Position numbers and translations under genes: made by a program
In this document: positions 33,840 through 46,725 of the stretch, in pieces
Numbering within the stretch: the first letter of the stretch is position 1
Layout: the number at the start of each line of letters is the position of its first letter
The notes under the pieces: model-generated
Database searches by the model: none
Told to the model about the DNA's origin: nothing
What the model saw: only the letters and a program-made list of their open reading frames with translations
Origin: Isoetes taiwanensis
Taxonomy: Eukaryota; Streptophyta; Lycopodiopsida; Isoetales; Isoetaceae
Assembly (NCBI GenBank): GCA_021234155.1
Contig: JAJEKV010000013.1
Span: forward strand, 3,071,252 to 3,135,251
Length of the DNA stretch: 64,000 nt
Direction of reading: 5' to 3'

Positions 33840-34756
33840 TCTGCTCAGCCAATGTCGCCTCTTGGCATGGCACAATCGCCCCTTGGCATGGCATGTAATG
33901 ACGATGGGATGCACAGAATGCCCCTCGTGGTTTTTGCCCACCTACCCACTGTTGGGATGCAACCCGCATCGTGGATGGGCTTTGACAAAGACACAAGGGT
34001 TCCTATATCAGATGCTTACCGAAATCTCTGTGTCACGCAATTTAATGATGAAGATATTGGAAATGATGGAATACTCCAAAAAAGAAGCTGCAATCTGGGA
34101 AGCGAAAATGCTTGAACTCATGCAAAGTATGACTTAATCACTTCAATCAAGGGCAGAAAACATTTCTATTAGGCAGGATATAATAAAGATGAAGGAAAAT
34201 CCAAGGCAAGAATCTGACCTACAACAGGCTTGTATGGGAGCTGAAGAAGGCGGTACTATGGCCGAGGTCATTAATAAATTAAATGAGCGAATATATAATG
34301 TCTTGGAATAGCAAGAGCGACATCAGAAAGTTAAATTTGAGATTTGTGGGGCTGTTAGAAAGGGATCATAAAAATACAAAGGAAGAGGTCCGGAAAATTT
34401 TGACTGAAAAGGGAACCTGGTATAATCAATGCTTTTCGAGTAGGCCGGCCATCCGAAGAAGGGAGAAACATTGTGGTCAAATTCGCCAAAGATGGAACAT
34501 AGATCCCGTGTCTTACGTAAAAGGGCCGAGCTAATGGATAAACGAGAAGTTAACAAAAGCACAAGGCAATAAGGCAAGGGAGATCCAAAATGAAGGAGGC
34601 CAGGCAAAATGGGCAACACGCTTTATTGGAGAGGAGGCAAAGTAGTGGTAGAGGATCGCTAATAGAAAGTCGCGACCATCGTTATGTGCATGGAATATAA
34701 ACGGGCTAGACATAACCAAGATGAAATCTTTGAAAACTGAAAATTGAGATATTATC
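33840..34756 (+). mobile_element. LINE 2 (plus strand), 5' part: ORF1 and start of endonuclease
   Basis: Plus-strand remnants read like an L1-type ORF1. KLNLRFVGLLE at about 34330 and the pieces GRPSEEGRN and IVVKFAK at about 34445-34490 follow the usual ORF1 pattern of a glycine-rich RNA-binding block. It continues into CAWNINGLDITKMKSLKTE at about 34688-34740, which is the start of an AP-type endonuclease (ORF2). There the sequence is cut by the poly-T that ends LINE 1. The rest of ORF2 resumes at about 53.4 kb. Several frameshifts are present. Confidence 0.65.
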
Positions 34757-35723
34757 TTCTTTTTTTTTTTTTTTTTTGAGGGAATGAGATTTTTTCCATT
34801 AATTATAGATTAAAAGTACATGTAGTTGAAGTACTTGATCATGGAGGATCAAGATACTACAATATGATTAAGCAAAATATATAGCGTAAAACATAAGGTA
34901 GAATATTAAAGTATTTCAATGCATATCCAAAAAAGGATTGATATGCAAAGAACTGCATAACATAACCGATATCTCCTCAAGTTTGTCAAAATAGGAAATG
35001 TACTAGAAATCTGTTCCTTGAAGATCTGAAATGTCTGAGAAAGCTTGAAGCAAATTTAAGTCGCCAATTACCCTAAAAATGAAGGATGAAAATTTGACAA
35101 CACTATTGGCTAAGGAAATAAGATTTATGGGTCAAGAAAAGGAAAGTGGTCGAGAGAAGGTCTGCTCAGATAAAGTTGGTGTGTCTCCCCCAATCCAAGC
35201 ATTCCGTAAGATCGAGACACGGGATGTGGCCATTAGAATCAACACATTCCCATAGACATCCGCTTCCCCTCGTGATGGTAGTAGCACTCTCGTAATATGT
35301 AACCGCCTTCGCCATATGCCTACCGTTGATTTTAAACCGTATGCGGGTGTACATCCGTAGGTGCTTTTAGTAACTCATAACCCCATTGAATCTCTGACAC
35401 CGGGAATTCTTCGAGTCTAGGGAAGATTCTCTCATGAATTTTGATTTCAAGAAAATCCCTCGATAAGCATTGACTGAAAGTATTAATCTGACCCTTGTAT
35501 CTGATGGCTTCATTGAGATCAAAGCTGGTGTCCAGGTCCCTCTTACAGAAGTCCAGATATTCTAGCACAATCATAGAAAAGACTACTATTAGTATTGGAA
35601 CAATGCAATTGAAATAAATTAAATTTTCCATAATATCTTCCAATACTATTCCATTTTCCATTTAAAGAATCATTTTGCCCTTTCAACAAATGGCGCTAGT
35701 TCGAATTCATGAATAATGTTTAT

Positions 35724-36178
35724 TTAATCCTTTAAAATAGAAGTCCGATGGTTCCCATATAAGCATCCGTTCCCGTGTTTCCAAATATTCCATAAAATAA
35801 TGTGAAGAATAGTGTTATAGAATACATCATTGGTCAGAAAATAATCAATAAAAGAATTTGCTTTTTTGACATTGAAGTTATCTTCACACCAATTCCATAG
35901 ACCATTTAACTTCCTGCAGTGGAAAATATGTATCATAGACTCAGCAGATTCATGACATAGAGCACAGGTTGAGGAAATAAGGGACAGTCCATTTTTAAGC
36001 CTGCTAGGATTATAAAGCTTAGCAGCAGATTCCAGATTAGGCAAGCTCCTATTAGCCAGTAACCAGATAAAGAAGGAAATTTTAGGGTTGCATAAGGAGA
36101 GCCAAATATTCTTACAAAGTTCAGAATCTTGCTAATCATTGATATTCCAGTAGTATTTAGCTTTGGATGGTTTATCAT
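35724..36178 (-). pseudogene. LINE 1 ORF2 C-terminus with zf-RVT zinc-binding block
   Basis: The block CALCHESAESMIHIFHC (Cys-x2-Cys...His...Cys) at about 35930-35980, followed by WNIWKHGN, is the zf-RVT domain found at the C-terminus of plant LINE reverse transcriptases. The frame is shifted relative to the piece at 36181-36558. Downstream, 35332-35661 holds a further open stretch of ORF2 tail that is less clear. Confidence 0.75.
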
Positions 36179-36180
36179 TA

Positions 36181-37956
36181 TTAGCTAAGAGACCGCATAA
36201 TCGTGGAGACCTTGTACTTAGGCTTACCCTTATAAATCCAATCCATAGGCAGTGAGTTTGTTCCAAGAACAAAATTAGACAAAGCAGCTTTTATGTGATT
36301 ATAAAGTTTTTTATCTAAAAGTGTGCCATTTAACTTCCTCTTCAAAGCTGTCCAAGTGATCCATCTATTATCCATTTGAAGATCCCCAATGGAAGTAATA
36401 CCAACATTTTTCCTAGGATGCTTGAAGGCGAGGGGAGTACTTCTGGAGTTTGACAAAATAGGATTCCAGAAGATTGAAGTATGAGAGCTAAAGTTATTGG
36501 CTCTTTGGTGTTCATAACAACCCGAAATTTTATTCCAAGCAATGATCATATTTCTCATTATAGGAGAGATGTCAGGAGCAGGCTATGATCAATAGTTGGA
36601 TGGCCTCTAAATTTGCACTTTTCCAACCAATATCTAATAAAAATAGCAGCTGGGTTGTTTTTCTGAAAAAGAGTTTTCCAGATATACTTGCCAACTAAGG
36701 CTGAACCCTGAAGGAAGAGATTTTTACAACCAATGCCACCTTTGGATTTTGGCTTTGTAAGATAATTCCAGTTGATGAGATGATTTTTGCCCCAAATAAA
36801 GTTTCTAACAATTTTCTCAAGCTGTAAATAGATGGATTTTGGAACAAGCAAGGCAGACGAAAAATAAATGTGAGAACTTGCAATAACATTATTGGCAATT
36901 ATGCTTCTACCTGCCATAGAAAGACAGTTTCCATAATAATTCAATTTCTTTTTGATATTGGAAATGATTGGATTCCACAATCCCTTGATATTGCTGTCCA
37001 AGGACAAAGGTAACCCCAATAGTTTAGAAGCTTGAGAGGAGTTTATGCAAGAAATTCCACAAATAGAAGGTTGGTCTATCTCTCCAATAATGCTGCATTT
37101 ATTGAGATTGAGTGCAATGCCAGATGCTGCACTAAAAGCCTTGATAATCTCAAGATAGGAACTAATATTGGAGACATCATTTTAGAGAAAGCTGAAGGAA
37201 TCATCTGCATATTGCAGAATATTCATATTTGAAGTATTGTCTGGCAAAAGCAAACCCTTAATGTTACCAAGACTCTGCTGGTGGTTGATCACTCGAGTGA
37301 GAATCTCAAAGGATGCTAATAAAGATATAGGGGGCAAGGGGACAACCTTGTCTAACCCCTCTTGCCAGAGGAAAGAAAGAGCCTGGAGAGCCATTGATCA
37401 ATACAGCAGATTGAGATCTAGAGTTCAAACCATGAATCAAATGAATGAATTTTTCTGAGAAGCCAAGATAATTCAGAGCAAAGTTAATAAAATTCCAATG
37501 AACTGTATCAAAGGCTTTTGAAAAATCTAATTTCAAAAGAATACAATTTTGTTTGGTATGCCTATTCCAGTGAAGCCCCTCAACAGCAGCAATGTAATTG
37601 TCCAAAATAAAAGCAGATTGAGAAGGACTTATAACATTCTGTAAATGGCCCTTGACTCTATTGGCAATGATTTTTGCTCATACCTTATAAGAAGTGTTAT
37701 TTAGTCAATGAAATAGGTCTCCAGTCAATTTGGAATTTTCCTTATCTAAATTGGCATGATATTTCAACTTACAAGAGATAGCAGCACCTTTGGCCTCATG
37801 TTCCTCTATTAATTTGATAGAATTTTCCAGATTACCTTCTAATAAATGCAAATTAATATTTAGAGGATCATCTTGAAGCTGCAACCTAACCCTCTTAATT
37901 TCATGAAGATATTTATTCTTCTCAACACTTTTCTGAAGATGATAAATTTTCCCCAA
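36181..37956 (-). pseudogene. LINE 1 reverse transcriptase domain
   Basis: From right to left on the minus strand: KLDFSKAFDTVHWNFI with a catalytic Asp at about 37520, GVRQGCPLAPYIF at about 37345, and the active site ILQYADDSFSFL at about 37195-37225, then the thumb region MGLPLSLDSN through SMAGRSIIANNVI. These are the standard LINE motifs 3, 4 and 5 in order. Small indels break the frame near 37180-37310 and 37605-37705, so it cannot make one protein. Confidence 0.85.
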
Positions 37957-38206
37957 TTTTTAATCCATCCTTTTGCTGCTTTGATATTAACATAAAATTC
38001 TCAAGGATGTAGAGTTGTTCAAAGCTAACTCTTGGTAGATTAGAATAGAAAGACTTGAATTCAGCACATAAGGCCTCGGATTTCAAAAGAGAGCAATTGA
38101 ATTTGAATGGTATATTGCCTTGTCTGGTGATCGAGATTTCATGTTTGATGGTTAAGAATTGGGGTTGATGGTCTCAAATCGAGGTGCACTCATCACTGGT
38201 AACCAG

Positions 38207-38848
38207 TCAATTGTCCCAAAAGCCATTGGTCAAATTTGTGATGTAAAATCTGGCCCAAGGCACGTAACACTTTTTTACCGCCTCTTGCTTGTTGCTCCAA
38301 GTGTATTTAGCAGTTGAAGATGGAATATGATGTAAGAGATGATTATCAATGAGATTATTCCAGGAGATCTTCTCATTACAAGGTAAGTTGAGTTGTTTAC
38401 CCACCTTGAGATCCCAGGATGGAGTATTATTAAAGTCTCCCCCCAATATTGTTGAATTATTATGATTTGACAACCAAGTGTCTATATTCAACCAGAGAGA
38501 TTCTCTATCTCTTGAGTCTGTGGAAGCATAAATATTTATTGTACCAAAGTTGTTCTCAGCTGAGGAAAAAGTAACAGCCTGCCAAGTTTTGCAAGGGCTA
38601 TTGAATATGGAAGTGTGATTTAGCTTTTTCCAGATAATACAAAGGCCTCCTGAAATACATGTGGCTTCAATCCAAATGGAATTACTACCAGGAGAGATCC
38701 AGTCTGCCAAGTTAGAACATTCAAATTGAGGTAACCTCAATTCCTGGAGCATGATAATATCAGCATTAAATTGCCTAATTTGAGCAATAGCTCGTCTTCT
38801 TTTAAGAGGGCCTTTTATACCCCTTAGGTTCCAAGATAAAATCTTCAT
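38207..38848 (-). pseudogene. LINE 1 ORF2 N-terminus: AP-type endonuclease
   Basis: A start codon at 38848 opens a 213-codon stretch with MKILSWNLRGIKGPLKRRRA (Asn of the metal site), ADIIMLQELRL (catalytic Glu) and ILGGDFNN (Asp-x-Asn). It belongs to the exonuclease-endonuclease-phosphatase family that nicks target DNA in LINE integration. It ends early at 38207 where a frameshift separates it from the reverse transcriptase. ORF1 stops 34 bp upstream, giving the usual compact ORF1-ORF2 layout. Confidence 0.85.
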
Positions 38849-38882
38849 AAGTTTAAAACACAGAATAAAGGATCAGCCAGGC

Positions 38883-40598
38883 TCAATGATTTCTCAATTT
38901 TTTCTTCTGTCTAGTATTGGCTGCAGGAGTTTCAGCTAAGGTATGTCTTTTCTTAAATCTTGTCTTTTTCCCTTTTATTTGCTTCACAGGCAGAGATGAA
39001 TTTGAATTGTCAGACTTTAGATCAGAAGGCTTTTTCAGAAAGGAATCATCATCCCAGTTGGCTACAACAAGATCAATAGGGTCAGAATTTTCTTTATCAT
39101 TTTCAAGTTCAGCTGGGGTGTGTGGACATTCCCAGAATTTAGAGTTACAGCAATCATGAATTAATAAGGAATTAGAAATCAAATTATCTGGGTTATGAGT
39201 TTCTTGGACTTGCTTGGGAGTGAGTTGCTCCAAATCCTTAGAACATGCATTCATTGGTTGAACTAGCGGATTTTGAACATTCAGGAGCATGTTTGGATTA
39301 TCAATTGTCTTGCTGGCCAGTTCTTGATTGGTGCCATATTTGTTGGCTTGTCCATTGTTGATCTCTGTTCCCATCTCTGCAGAGTCTCCTTTAGCACTAT
39401 CTAAAATATCAGTCTCCATACTGTTCTGTGATCCTTCACCACTTTCCTGAGTGCTTTCTTGAGAGTCTTTAATGACCAAATTGTTTAAGTTCAAATCCTG
39501 CTGCAGTTCTGTTATCTGGTCTGCAATGATTGGGGAGATTCCACCAAGATTATCTGTATGAAATGTCAGAGGAATAATGTTTGGGGAAAGGTCAATGAGA
39601 TCAGGCTCATGAAGGCTTGAGGAGGGAGGATCAAGAGATGAAGGAACAAAGGTAATTGGCTCCAAAGTGTCTGCACAAAAATCCTCAGATAAATCAGTTA
39701 GAATGTTAAAACTATTTGAACAGAAAACCTTTGGAGAAATATCTTTGGAAGAGTTGCCAGAAATATCCTGGAGAACTGGTGGATATAAATCTTGACCTGG
39801 GAATGCTGGAATTATAGGGGGCAAACCTAGTTTGGAGCTAGGTTGCTCAGAATCCCTGTTGTGCATAATATTTTTTCCATCGTTTAGATATGAGCCTGGA
39901 TGCTCATTTACTTTGTTCTGCTCAGTACTTTCCACATCTATAATTAATGGAACCTCATTTCCATTGGAGTTTGCATGCATATTACTTTTTTATTTGCAAT
40001 TTTTGTCATTGGAAACTGGTTTTCCATATTGCTTGCTACTGTCATTTGGATATGTACCAGCATTTGAGTGAATAACAATCCCTTTGTTATGCTGTTTATG
40101 TGACAAGTTTTCCATAAGGTTGTTTTTGCTTGATTCCAGAATGGAATTCAAGGTGCTATGCAGGTCAGAAGTGTTGTAAGTCACTTTGGCCTTTCCCTTT
40201 GATGAAGCTCTGTCTTGAATTACTGTGGCAACCTGAATTGGACCTTTGAGCTTGAATTTCTCAATTGGAGCACAATTTTTGTTGATGGAATCCATACTAC
40301 CTTTGTTCAATACATTTATTTTAACAGTAGGATGAGCCAATGATGAGTATCCAGATAATGCAGAGAGATGGCTATGAGCTTGAGATTGTTCTAAGTGTGT
40401 TGCCATTTTTTCTTGAGCCAATTTCTTTTTCTTTTGGATCCTTTTATAACTGCCATTGATGTTTCCAGAATTATATTTAACCATCATCTGCCTAACATTC
40501 TGCTCAAGTTGATGCCTTTGTTTCCTGAATCCTGAATTTGGTGCTGAACTTGATCAACTTGAAATTGATCAACTTGTTCCTTCCTTCTGAGATCTGAG
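38883..40598 (-). pseudogene. LINE 1 ORF1, C-terminal part
   Basis: Two open stretches (40487-39990 and 39980-38883) form the low-complexity, Asn/Ser/acidic-rich C-terminal half of ORF1, ending in basic KKTRFKKRHTLAET and a stop at 38883. The break near 39985 is one stop codon. The ORF continues on the far side of the gypsy insertion: after removal of one CTGAG copy the frame at 51833 joins that at 40598. Plant LINE ORF1 proteins bind RNA; this half has no fold that I recognise. Confidence 0.7.
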
Positions 40599-41193
40599 TG
40601 TTTGGGGTCTAGGTTTGGGAACTCCTGCAAGACAGCCCTCGATGAGGATCCTTGGATCTAACAGGAGAATCCGGGGACTATGTCACGCGGGATTTGCAAG
40701 AAAAGAACAAGGAAAAGAGAACAGGACAAAAAGAGAACAATGAGATCACAATAATGAGAATAACTTCCTTGATGTCAATGAAGATACATGAGCTCTCGCA
40801 ATCGAGAGAAAACCAATGTGAGACAAGACTCAAAACTCATCTAAAACTCATGTGCTAGCTCTACTCATATATATAGTACAATGGCCTTTGGCCCAATATA
40901 GACACTCCGACCGATCTCGGTCGGCCTCTCGGAAGGAGGCCTGATTTTGGTGAATGCCGGCGTGCCTCTTGAAGTGCCCGAATCACGCCGCTGCCGACGC
41001 TGCAGCGGTGACGGGTCATTACTTGTCCGAAGCGCCTCTTGACGGCGGCAGGCGCCTTTGATCGCAAGTGGGTCCGCTTAGTCTTCAAGGCGTGGCCTTT
41101 GACGATCGACCCGGCTGCGGGCCGTGGATCCTTGGACTTGACTTGGTCCGTTGTATGATAAATAGTCCCCTGATCGAGGCAATGTGACTAACA
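40599..41193 (-). repeat. 3' LTR of the gypsy element
   Basis: 595 bp, similar to 51251-51827 along its whole length, with substitutions and many one- to three-base indels, several at CG-containing positions. The coding strand starts TGTTAGTC and ends CCCCAAACA. Confidence 0.95.
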
Positions 41194-41206
41194 CTCCCCC
41201 ACCAAA
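41194..41206 (-). promoter_or_regulatory. Polypurine tract next to the 3' LTR
   Basis: On the coding strand GGTGGGGGAG stands directly before the TGTTAGTC of the 3' LTR, as expected for the plus-strand primer. Confidence 0.8.
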
Positions 41207-41524
41207 CGACACTCGAGTGAAGAAATGGAGGAAGTGATTCGATGGCGGGAATCCAAAGAAGCTTTGAAAATGATCCTCACGGGAAGTGAGGACGGCTCCA
41301 TTATGGTAATGGCCAATGAGATCCCGGGCGATTTGAAGAGCATCGAGTGTTGAGCCCAAGGGGCGTGATCTCGTGATCAATGAGGAAGTGAGAGCTCCAC
41401 CATGTCTTCCGTGGCAAAGCATGTGCTTCCGGAAGGAACAAACCGGCACTCCATGAGAAGACAGTCCGAAGACCAAGGCACCGACACCGGCATTTGGGTT
41501 GCAAAGAAAAAATAGGACGCCGAT

Positions 41525-43873
41525 TTAAGGAGCTGACCAGATGCACTTCGGGAAAGCAATAAAAGACGTAAACCACCTTTGACGGTGAACCGAAGGGTCC
41601 GGCGGAGGTGGCCGATTCCGCAAGAAGGTATCAAGGCCATGAATAGCATCAGCAGGCTTTTGCCAACCACGCCATTGGCAATATAAATCCAATTTGAAAT
41701 GTTGTCCGTGGTTGCACCATCCTCCCAATTGTTCCAAAGATTTCAGCTTGCCATAGAGGTAAATGATGAGCAAGCTCTGCATGTACTCCTCGATGAAGAG
41801 CGTGAGTTCGATCATGATCTCGACAGATGAGGGGTTGTTGTCTAAGAGCAACCATTGAACTCGCGGAGTCACCCCCCGAAAAGTTCCCGATGTGGCCCAT
41901 CATGAAATTTGTCCCGTATCGCCGTAGATAGAAGTCATGGAAAATGTACCGCCTACCGAACAACTCGGAATGTGATCAAACCGGATCTTCACAAAGGAAT
42001 GAGGTCAAAGACTAAAAGGGCGCAGAGTAAACCTTTGTCTTCAATGGAGAGGTCCGCCGATCCCAAGAAAATCCTCGCGCAGTGGATATCAATTCGGATC
42101 GCTCCGCCGCGATACCACTTCAGAAGAAAGAGGTGGCGGCGGGCAACCACATAATCAAAATATATGGAAGGAATAGGGAAGTCGACGGACATGTTGCTGG
42201 CAATGGTAATGTAGCCTTCTTGTTTGGTTTGAGCCTCATCGCCAGACCGAACAAGCCTTTGTCAGAAGTTGTGGTGTTCGAGGTCACGGATCCGGTTTTC
42301 CTTTCTAAAAGAAGGCGGACCGATCCCGAACCCGCATTTATGAGATAGCGTGCCATGTGAAGAGGATTGCCTGTGAGTGTTGAGGGCGAATATGGCAATC
42401 TCGGGCGGCCATCAACAATTTTTCGCTTTTGAGCCTCCGTAAGCTGATCTTGGAGAGGTGTGAGCCGAGAGGTCGGGCCGCGGGAAACCGAGTTTCTAAA
42501 GAGGTGATTCGAGTATCACGCCTGCGGAGGTCTTGAACTTGTTGGCGGTGAACTCAAGATACAAGGTATTGAGTTTCCCGAGGTCTTTCTCCTTATCGCA
42601 CAAGAGGGTATCCTTGGCTTTGACGTTTTCCAGCAATTCCTGAATGGAGGTTTGCAACTGAGCCTGTTGATCAGTAAGCAGGCTGTTCTGATCTTGGGCA
42701 AGTTTGAGATCTTCACGGGCCGTTAAGAGAGCCTCATGCTTTTCTTGAAGTGTCTCCTCCAGAGTGTGAACTTGCGTGGTAGCAGCTTGAAGGTCTCTGT
42801 GGACCGCGTCCGAGGCCTCCAGAGACGCTTGAACCCCATTCATAAGAAGTTCCTGGGTTTCTTGCAACTTGAGAGCAACAGCTTGAACATCCTGCTGATA
42901 TTGATATAGAAGTTGGCGAGGATGTGGAGGTGCAGGTCCCTGTTGCGGCCTTGTCTGAGATGTTTGAGAGACATGACGGGAAGTGGAAGGCCTGGTTTCA
43001 GTGGAGGAAGAGGAGACGGTGACATGCGTGTTGTTGTGTTGAAGATGACCAGGTGAAGAGTGGCGTGAAGTTCCTGCCTGTTGATTGTGAGGTAGGGAAT
43101 GAAAGGATTGATGAGTTGTGGTACGAGATGTGGTCGGGGACCCAGGAGTAGGAAGGTATTTGCAGATGATGGCTTGAAGATGGCACCCACGGAGGCTTCA
43201 AAGACAGAAGAGGGGGCAGCCCTAATGCGATCCACTTCCTGAAGGAGGCAGTAGAACAACATCTGTGGCCAATCAATATGGTGATTGGAGCGGATGGTCG
43301 CGGATCACAACATTATAGAACGGCTTTATTGATATGGGTGTTCTTGATAGAATACCAAAGCAATTTGGCGCCACGTAAACTTAACAAAAGTGTCGCGGGC
43401 TCTTGCAATGTTGGTGAGACGATGCATGTTTGCTTGATAAGGGGAGCCAACTCGGTGACATCGATGTCCCGTAAAGGCAGCCCAAGATAAAGAAGGTGTT
43501 GCAAAGGAATATGGAATACCTCGTAAATTAGGGGTGTGTAAGCAAAATGGTGGTGCCATCGACCACAAGAGCATATCCTTCCGGCTCGTTGACGATATAT
43601 GAGCAACAAACCGCTTCAATTGTGCCGGATTTGGGGCGTGGAGTTCCCACCGCGGAAAATTCAGAAAGCCGGGCGTGCTCACTCGACTCTGACCAACAAG
43701 GGCCTCGCCGAAGGTGGGGAGTCGAGAAACTCACGTGCTCAAAAGCAGCCGGATCCCGTGGGAGCGTAAGCTTGAAGTGTAGAAAATTTGGGTGCGGAGC
43801 CATGACAAAGAGCCGCCTGAAAAGGAGCAGGAAGAATTTGTCGAGAAGGCGGAGTGCGAGAGCCGAGGACTAA
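41525..43873 (-). pseudogene. Extra ORF between integrase and 3' LTR, with coiled coil
   Basis: Minus-strand open stretches in changing frames cover about 2.3 kb after the integrase. The N-terminal piece (43803-43528) starts MAPHPNFLHFKLTLPRDPAA. A Pro/Ser-rich middle follows at 43262-42900, then a strong heptad-type coiled coil at 42867-42496 (HTLEETLQEKHEALLTARED and on, with regular Leu spacing). Less clear pieces extend to about 41.5 kb. It is not part of gag or pol and I do not recognise a family. Some Ty3/gypsy lineages (Tat/Ogre, Athila) carry additional ORFs, and it could also be captured host sequence. Confidence 0.5.
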
Positions 43874-44779
43874 AGCGCCAGATAGGCTTAAAAGGTTCTA
43901 GGGCTTACAAGCGTTGGCTTAGGGGCATGATGAGAATGAACCGCAACCGCTGATGAGGCCAGTGGCGATGTGATGCAAAGGAGGCGATTGAGAGGCAAAT
44001 TTTGGCTAAGTCCCCAAATCCAAAGAAAGGGAGAAGCAATGAACGGGTGGAGATGCGACGAAGAGAATGATCGGATGTGATAGTCGGGCTTAAAGGACGC
44101 TCATTAATGGTCGACGGGCGTGAAAAGAAGGGATGTCATTTAATGCTGGTAACTCGATGCGGGCTATCATTAAAACGAAGGTGTCAGAAGGTACCATGGC
44201 TAGATATGCGCGGGGAGAAAAGATTTCCATTTGGAAAGAGCCTTGCATTGGCGCAGCACGCTGGCAAATTGTCCGATTGACCACGCCAACGGAGTCCCGC
44301 TTCGGTGGGACTATAAAAGATGAACAATGGGTGAAGCCGGAGACACCCGATGGCGCCGCGATGTCCGGCCAAGCCGGACTTCACGACAAGTGCACCATGC
44401 CGTCTAACTGCATGGAGTGGATAACATGCAAGATGGACTACTTGGACCTCTGGCGGTGCCACAACCGTGGCATTGCCATGGATGGGTGGTGTGCAGGGAT
44501 GGCTGAGCATCCCGATCCCCTTTACCAACGGGATGGAGGTGGTGATTCACCCGCTACCGGGATCCGTGAGTAACTACTACCACATCTGGCGCGATCACCT
44601 CCGCCTCCAAACCCGAGTAGAGGGTTTTTCTCCTTAGGATTTAGTAGATAGGGCTCTCAGCCCATTTTTGTAAATAGGGCTCTGCCCATAGCGGAAATAG
44701 ATGGGCGCGGCCCTCATTTTGTAAAAATTTCACCTTTATAATATAAATATGTTGCTTTTAGTCACTATCCGTTGTGTCT

Positions 44780-46470
44780 GTGGTTCCGAACCGCATCCGG
44801 TGGATGATTTTCACTTTCGGGTTGTATGAAATTGTTTGAGGCGAAAAGCCATTAACCAATGTAGGTAATGGAGTGCCATCTAATTCGCCAACTTGAAAAA
44901 CGCCGGGTTGTACCACTTGAACAATTTGATAAGGACCAAGCCATCTAAACTTTAATTTGCCCTAAAATTTTTGTAGCGTGGAATCATAAAGAAGAACCAA
45001 ATCTCTTTCTTTGAATGTTTTTGTCTTAAGTCGCTTTGTCATGCAAGGATTTCTACAATCGTTGTCCATGAAGAACACGAATGTAAGCATCGCCTAAGTT
45101 CATCCAACTGCTCCAATTGATAAACCCGCCTCCTTGAGTGCGCAGAGGATTACTTGCGGTTTCATCGGCCCGAAATTGAGTTCGAGCCAGCCGGTTTGCC
45201 CAAGCGAACCCGTGAAATTTGCCCAAGCGAACCGTGGATTTGCCCAGCGAACCCGCCATGTCGACGCGCCGCGGACTACTCCACCGTTCGCTTAAGCGAA
45301 CCCGAAACCTGCTAAAGTTTAACCGCGGCGAATTTGAAGGGGCGGATCGTAATTGCGCAGTACGGCCCGCCAGAAGAACCCCGCCACCGCCCCTGTAAGC
45401 CCATCACCACTAATTTCCACTTTGGGTTCCGCTTAGGCTTAACCCTACGGAGGCCGCCGCCGGGCGACTGCTGAACTCGCGACCGCCGATCTGTTTTTAA
45501 CCCTCGGTTCGGGATAACCCGGGGTAGCGCCACCTCGGCCATCGCCATCAGATCGGGTTCGCTGAGCGAATCCATGGGGTTCGCAGGGCTTAACCCGCTT
45601 GGCGGTTTGACCCAATCCCTCGAGCCAATAAAGTTTGGAGGATTATGGGATGTAGCTAGTTGAAAGGGAGAGTGGGAAGAATGTATTCAAAGGGCATGAG
45701 AGCTTCTTGACCATAAACCGCTTTGAAAGGAGGTGGCCAAGAGCTATTTTGAAACCGGTGTTGTAAGCCCAAAGAACAAAAGAGGGCAACTTGTCCCCGC
45801 CAACTGCTCGCCACAAACGCCACAAATTTTTCGAGAACGGTGATGAGTGTTTTGTTGGTACTTTCAGCCAAGCCATTGCCTTGAGGATAGTAAGGCGACT
45901 CTTCCGGTCTTTGGATGTGAAGATAATCCGTCACTCTTGATAGTATGATTGACAAAGTGCACGCCACGATCACTAACAAGTTCCGTGGGACAACCAAAAC
46001 GCGTGATGATGTGCGTGTAGAGAACCTTTGGCCGTGGCCGGCAGCAGTTGTTGTCCGAAGTGCACAAGCTTCCGCCCATTTGGTAGCATAATCCGTGATG
46101 ACCGCAATATAGCGGCACGGGTGTGCCGCGGTGGGTCCATGGGCCCTACAAAATCCATACCCCATTTGTGAAGGGATGTGGGCGTGGCGGCCGGGCGCCA
46201 AGGGCGAGCGCCACGGGCCGTGGGCTTTCCCACACACGCCGGCGGACATCACACGCGGCGAGCATAAGCGTGGGCATCTTTGAAGAGCGTGGGCCGGAAA
46301 GTATGCCGAAGAATTTTTGGCGTGGACGCGGGCGCCACCACTAAAATGACCACCACCAAGCCCATCGTGGGCTTGTCGAACAATATCGGACACCTCGTGA
46401 GGGAGGACACAACGACGGAGGACCATGTCTTTGCCGTTTTTTGTACAAATGGCCCAAGAACCATGGTATA
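44780..46470 (-). pseudogene. Gypsy integrase
   Basis: Pieces in order on the minus strand: a zinc-binding-like start (HDGLGGGHFSGG) near 46370, the core with VITDYATKWAEACALRTTT at about 46060-46110 (Asp of the DDE triad), the block FGCPTELVSDRGVHFVN (second Asp) in another frame at about 45950-46000, and SPYYPQGNGLAESTNKTL (catalytic Glu) at about 45850-45905. The C-terminal GPY/F-type module (FRWLGPYQIVQVVQPGVFQV and VNGF) is at about 44850-44950. About 0.5 kb of GC-rich sequence at 45070-45640 separates the C-terminal module from the core. Multiple frameshifts make it inactive. Confidence 0.85.
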
Positions 46471-46725
46471 GTCACGACCTCTCTCCGGAGAAAACCGACG
46501 GCGGACGGAACGAAGCTTGTCCGAGAGAGCGCCGACGGGCGGAGGAAGAGCACCAAAGTGAGAAGATATTGCGAAAAGTTATGAAACCAATGGGCCGCGG
46601 GCCGTGACCGTAAAGAGTTGAGCCGCCCGAAATGCATCCAAACTCCCGCGGAGGGATCATCCGCGGGTGAATGCGGAAAGATAATCCCGCACGACATGAG
46701 ATTTTTCCCGCCTTTATGAACAATT

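Noticed and set aside
38917-40071. Plus-strand open frames of about 80 codons
   Set aside because: They are antisense to LINE 1 ORF1 and have no conserved features.
41909-44573. Several plus-strand open frames of 70-146 codons
   Set aside because: They lie opposite the minus-strand coding remnant of the gypsy element and read as shadows of it.
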